The position numbers and the translations under genes are program-made. Below, piece after piece: positions 63,963-64,000 of a DNA stretch of 64,000 nucleotides. Numbering within the stretch: position 1 is the stretch's first letter; the number at the start of each line of letters is the position of its first letter. The stretch comes from Myxococcales bacterium (GTDB lineage: Bacteria; Myxococcota_A; Polyangia; Palsa-1104; JAEUJZ01): positions 1-64,000 of the forward strand of contig JAEUKA010000014.1 of the NCBI GenBank assembly GCA_016794465.1, in the 5' to 3' direction. Under the pieces are notes generated by a model that was not told the DNA's origin, searched no databases, and saw only the letters and a list, made by a program, of their open reading frames with translations.

Positions 63963-64000
63963 ATGAACAAGAAGCCCTTTTTCCTACATCTGCAGCGCAG
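63963..64000 (+). CDS. Possible start of a gene leaving the window
   Basis: The ATG at 63963 opens a frame (MNKKPFFLHLQR) that runs to the edge. Its basic then hydrophobic start could be a signal peptide. Only 12 codons can be seen. It is supported mainly by the sigma-54-like promoter just upstream. Confidence 0.3.
   Translation, partial: MNKKPFFLHLQR

Overview
The window looks like a chromosomal segment of a high-GC Gram-negative predator-type bacterium, most likely a member of the Myxococcota. This is inferred from the gene mix, not from a marker gene: many Ser/Thr kinases (one with PEGA domains, one fused to an AAA/TPR module), an FHA-type sigma-54 activator, IPT and FG-GAP lipoproteins, a CarH-type B12 photoreceptor beside an ECF sigma factor, and a lepA-lepB pair. 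Housekeeping genes that fix the chromosomal setting are ruvA, mnmG, lepA, lepB, serC and ccmC.

Layout. 1-5390 is a small mobile element: the tail of an IS3-like transposase with its inverted repeat, two small ORFs overlapping a DnaB-N/DUF3987 replication-type protein, a double-HTH XRE repressor, a short ORF and a tyrosine integrase that stops 118 bp from the 3' end of tRNA-Ala(CGC). 5516-7361 is a divergent light-response module (CarH-like repressor / ECF sigma) whose repeated operator covers a good sigma-70 -10 box. 7422-12218 holds a degenerate AAA protein, a lipoprotein, a BioF2-type acetyltransferase and an O-antigen-ligase-like membrane protein. 12228-12661 is a non-coding repeat zone. 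12664-19702 has a PEGA kinase, a secreted protein, a CPBP protease and a TPR/kelch-lipoprotein pair. 19931-27477 has ruvA, an L,D-transpeptidase-like protein, an MFS transporter, an H1-like KPA-repeat protein and a 1248-residue kinase-AAA-TPR regulator. 27612-28627 contains a gene bracketed by 33-bp direct repeats and a remnant of a kinase 5' end. 28675-45117 has an NTN-hydrolase (AAT type), mnmG, a sigma-54-type operon (TPR, 1235-residue IPT lipoprotein, outer-membrane barrel), EI24 and VTT membrane proteins, a penicillin acylase, an MDR oxidoreductase, an RsbR-like STAS protein and an alpha/beta hydrolase. 45175-52745 has the ccmD-like/ccmC/lepB/lepA operon, a 16-copy tandem array, serC, a LolB-like lipoprotein and a CoA-type Nudix hydrolase.

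52794-64000 is the most unusual part: an FHA-AAA+-HTH sigma-54 activator, then a nine-gene same-strand run that starts with a consensus -24/-12 promoter. It encodes secreted/lipid-anchored FG-GAP and TPR proteins, a TlpA-like thioredoxin and three kinase-related ORFs. Two of those ORFs are complementary halves of one kinase: an N-half ending at DFGIAK and a C-half starting at GIAK, separated by a 4.2-kb block carrying a complete third kinase. A GCCCATGGGC palindrome occurs upstream of both sigma-54-type promoters flanking the activator and is a candidate upstream activating site.

Limits: all family calls are from reading motifs; no database search was run. Many start codons are GTG/TTG and were chosen from Shine-Dalgarno position, signal peptides and overlaps.
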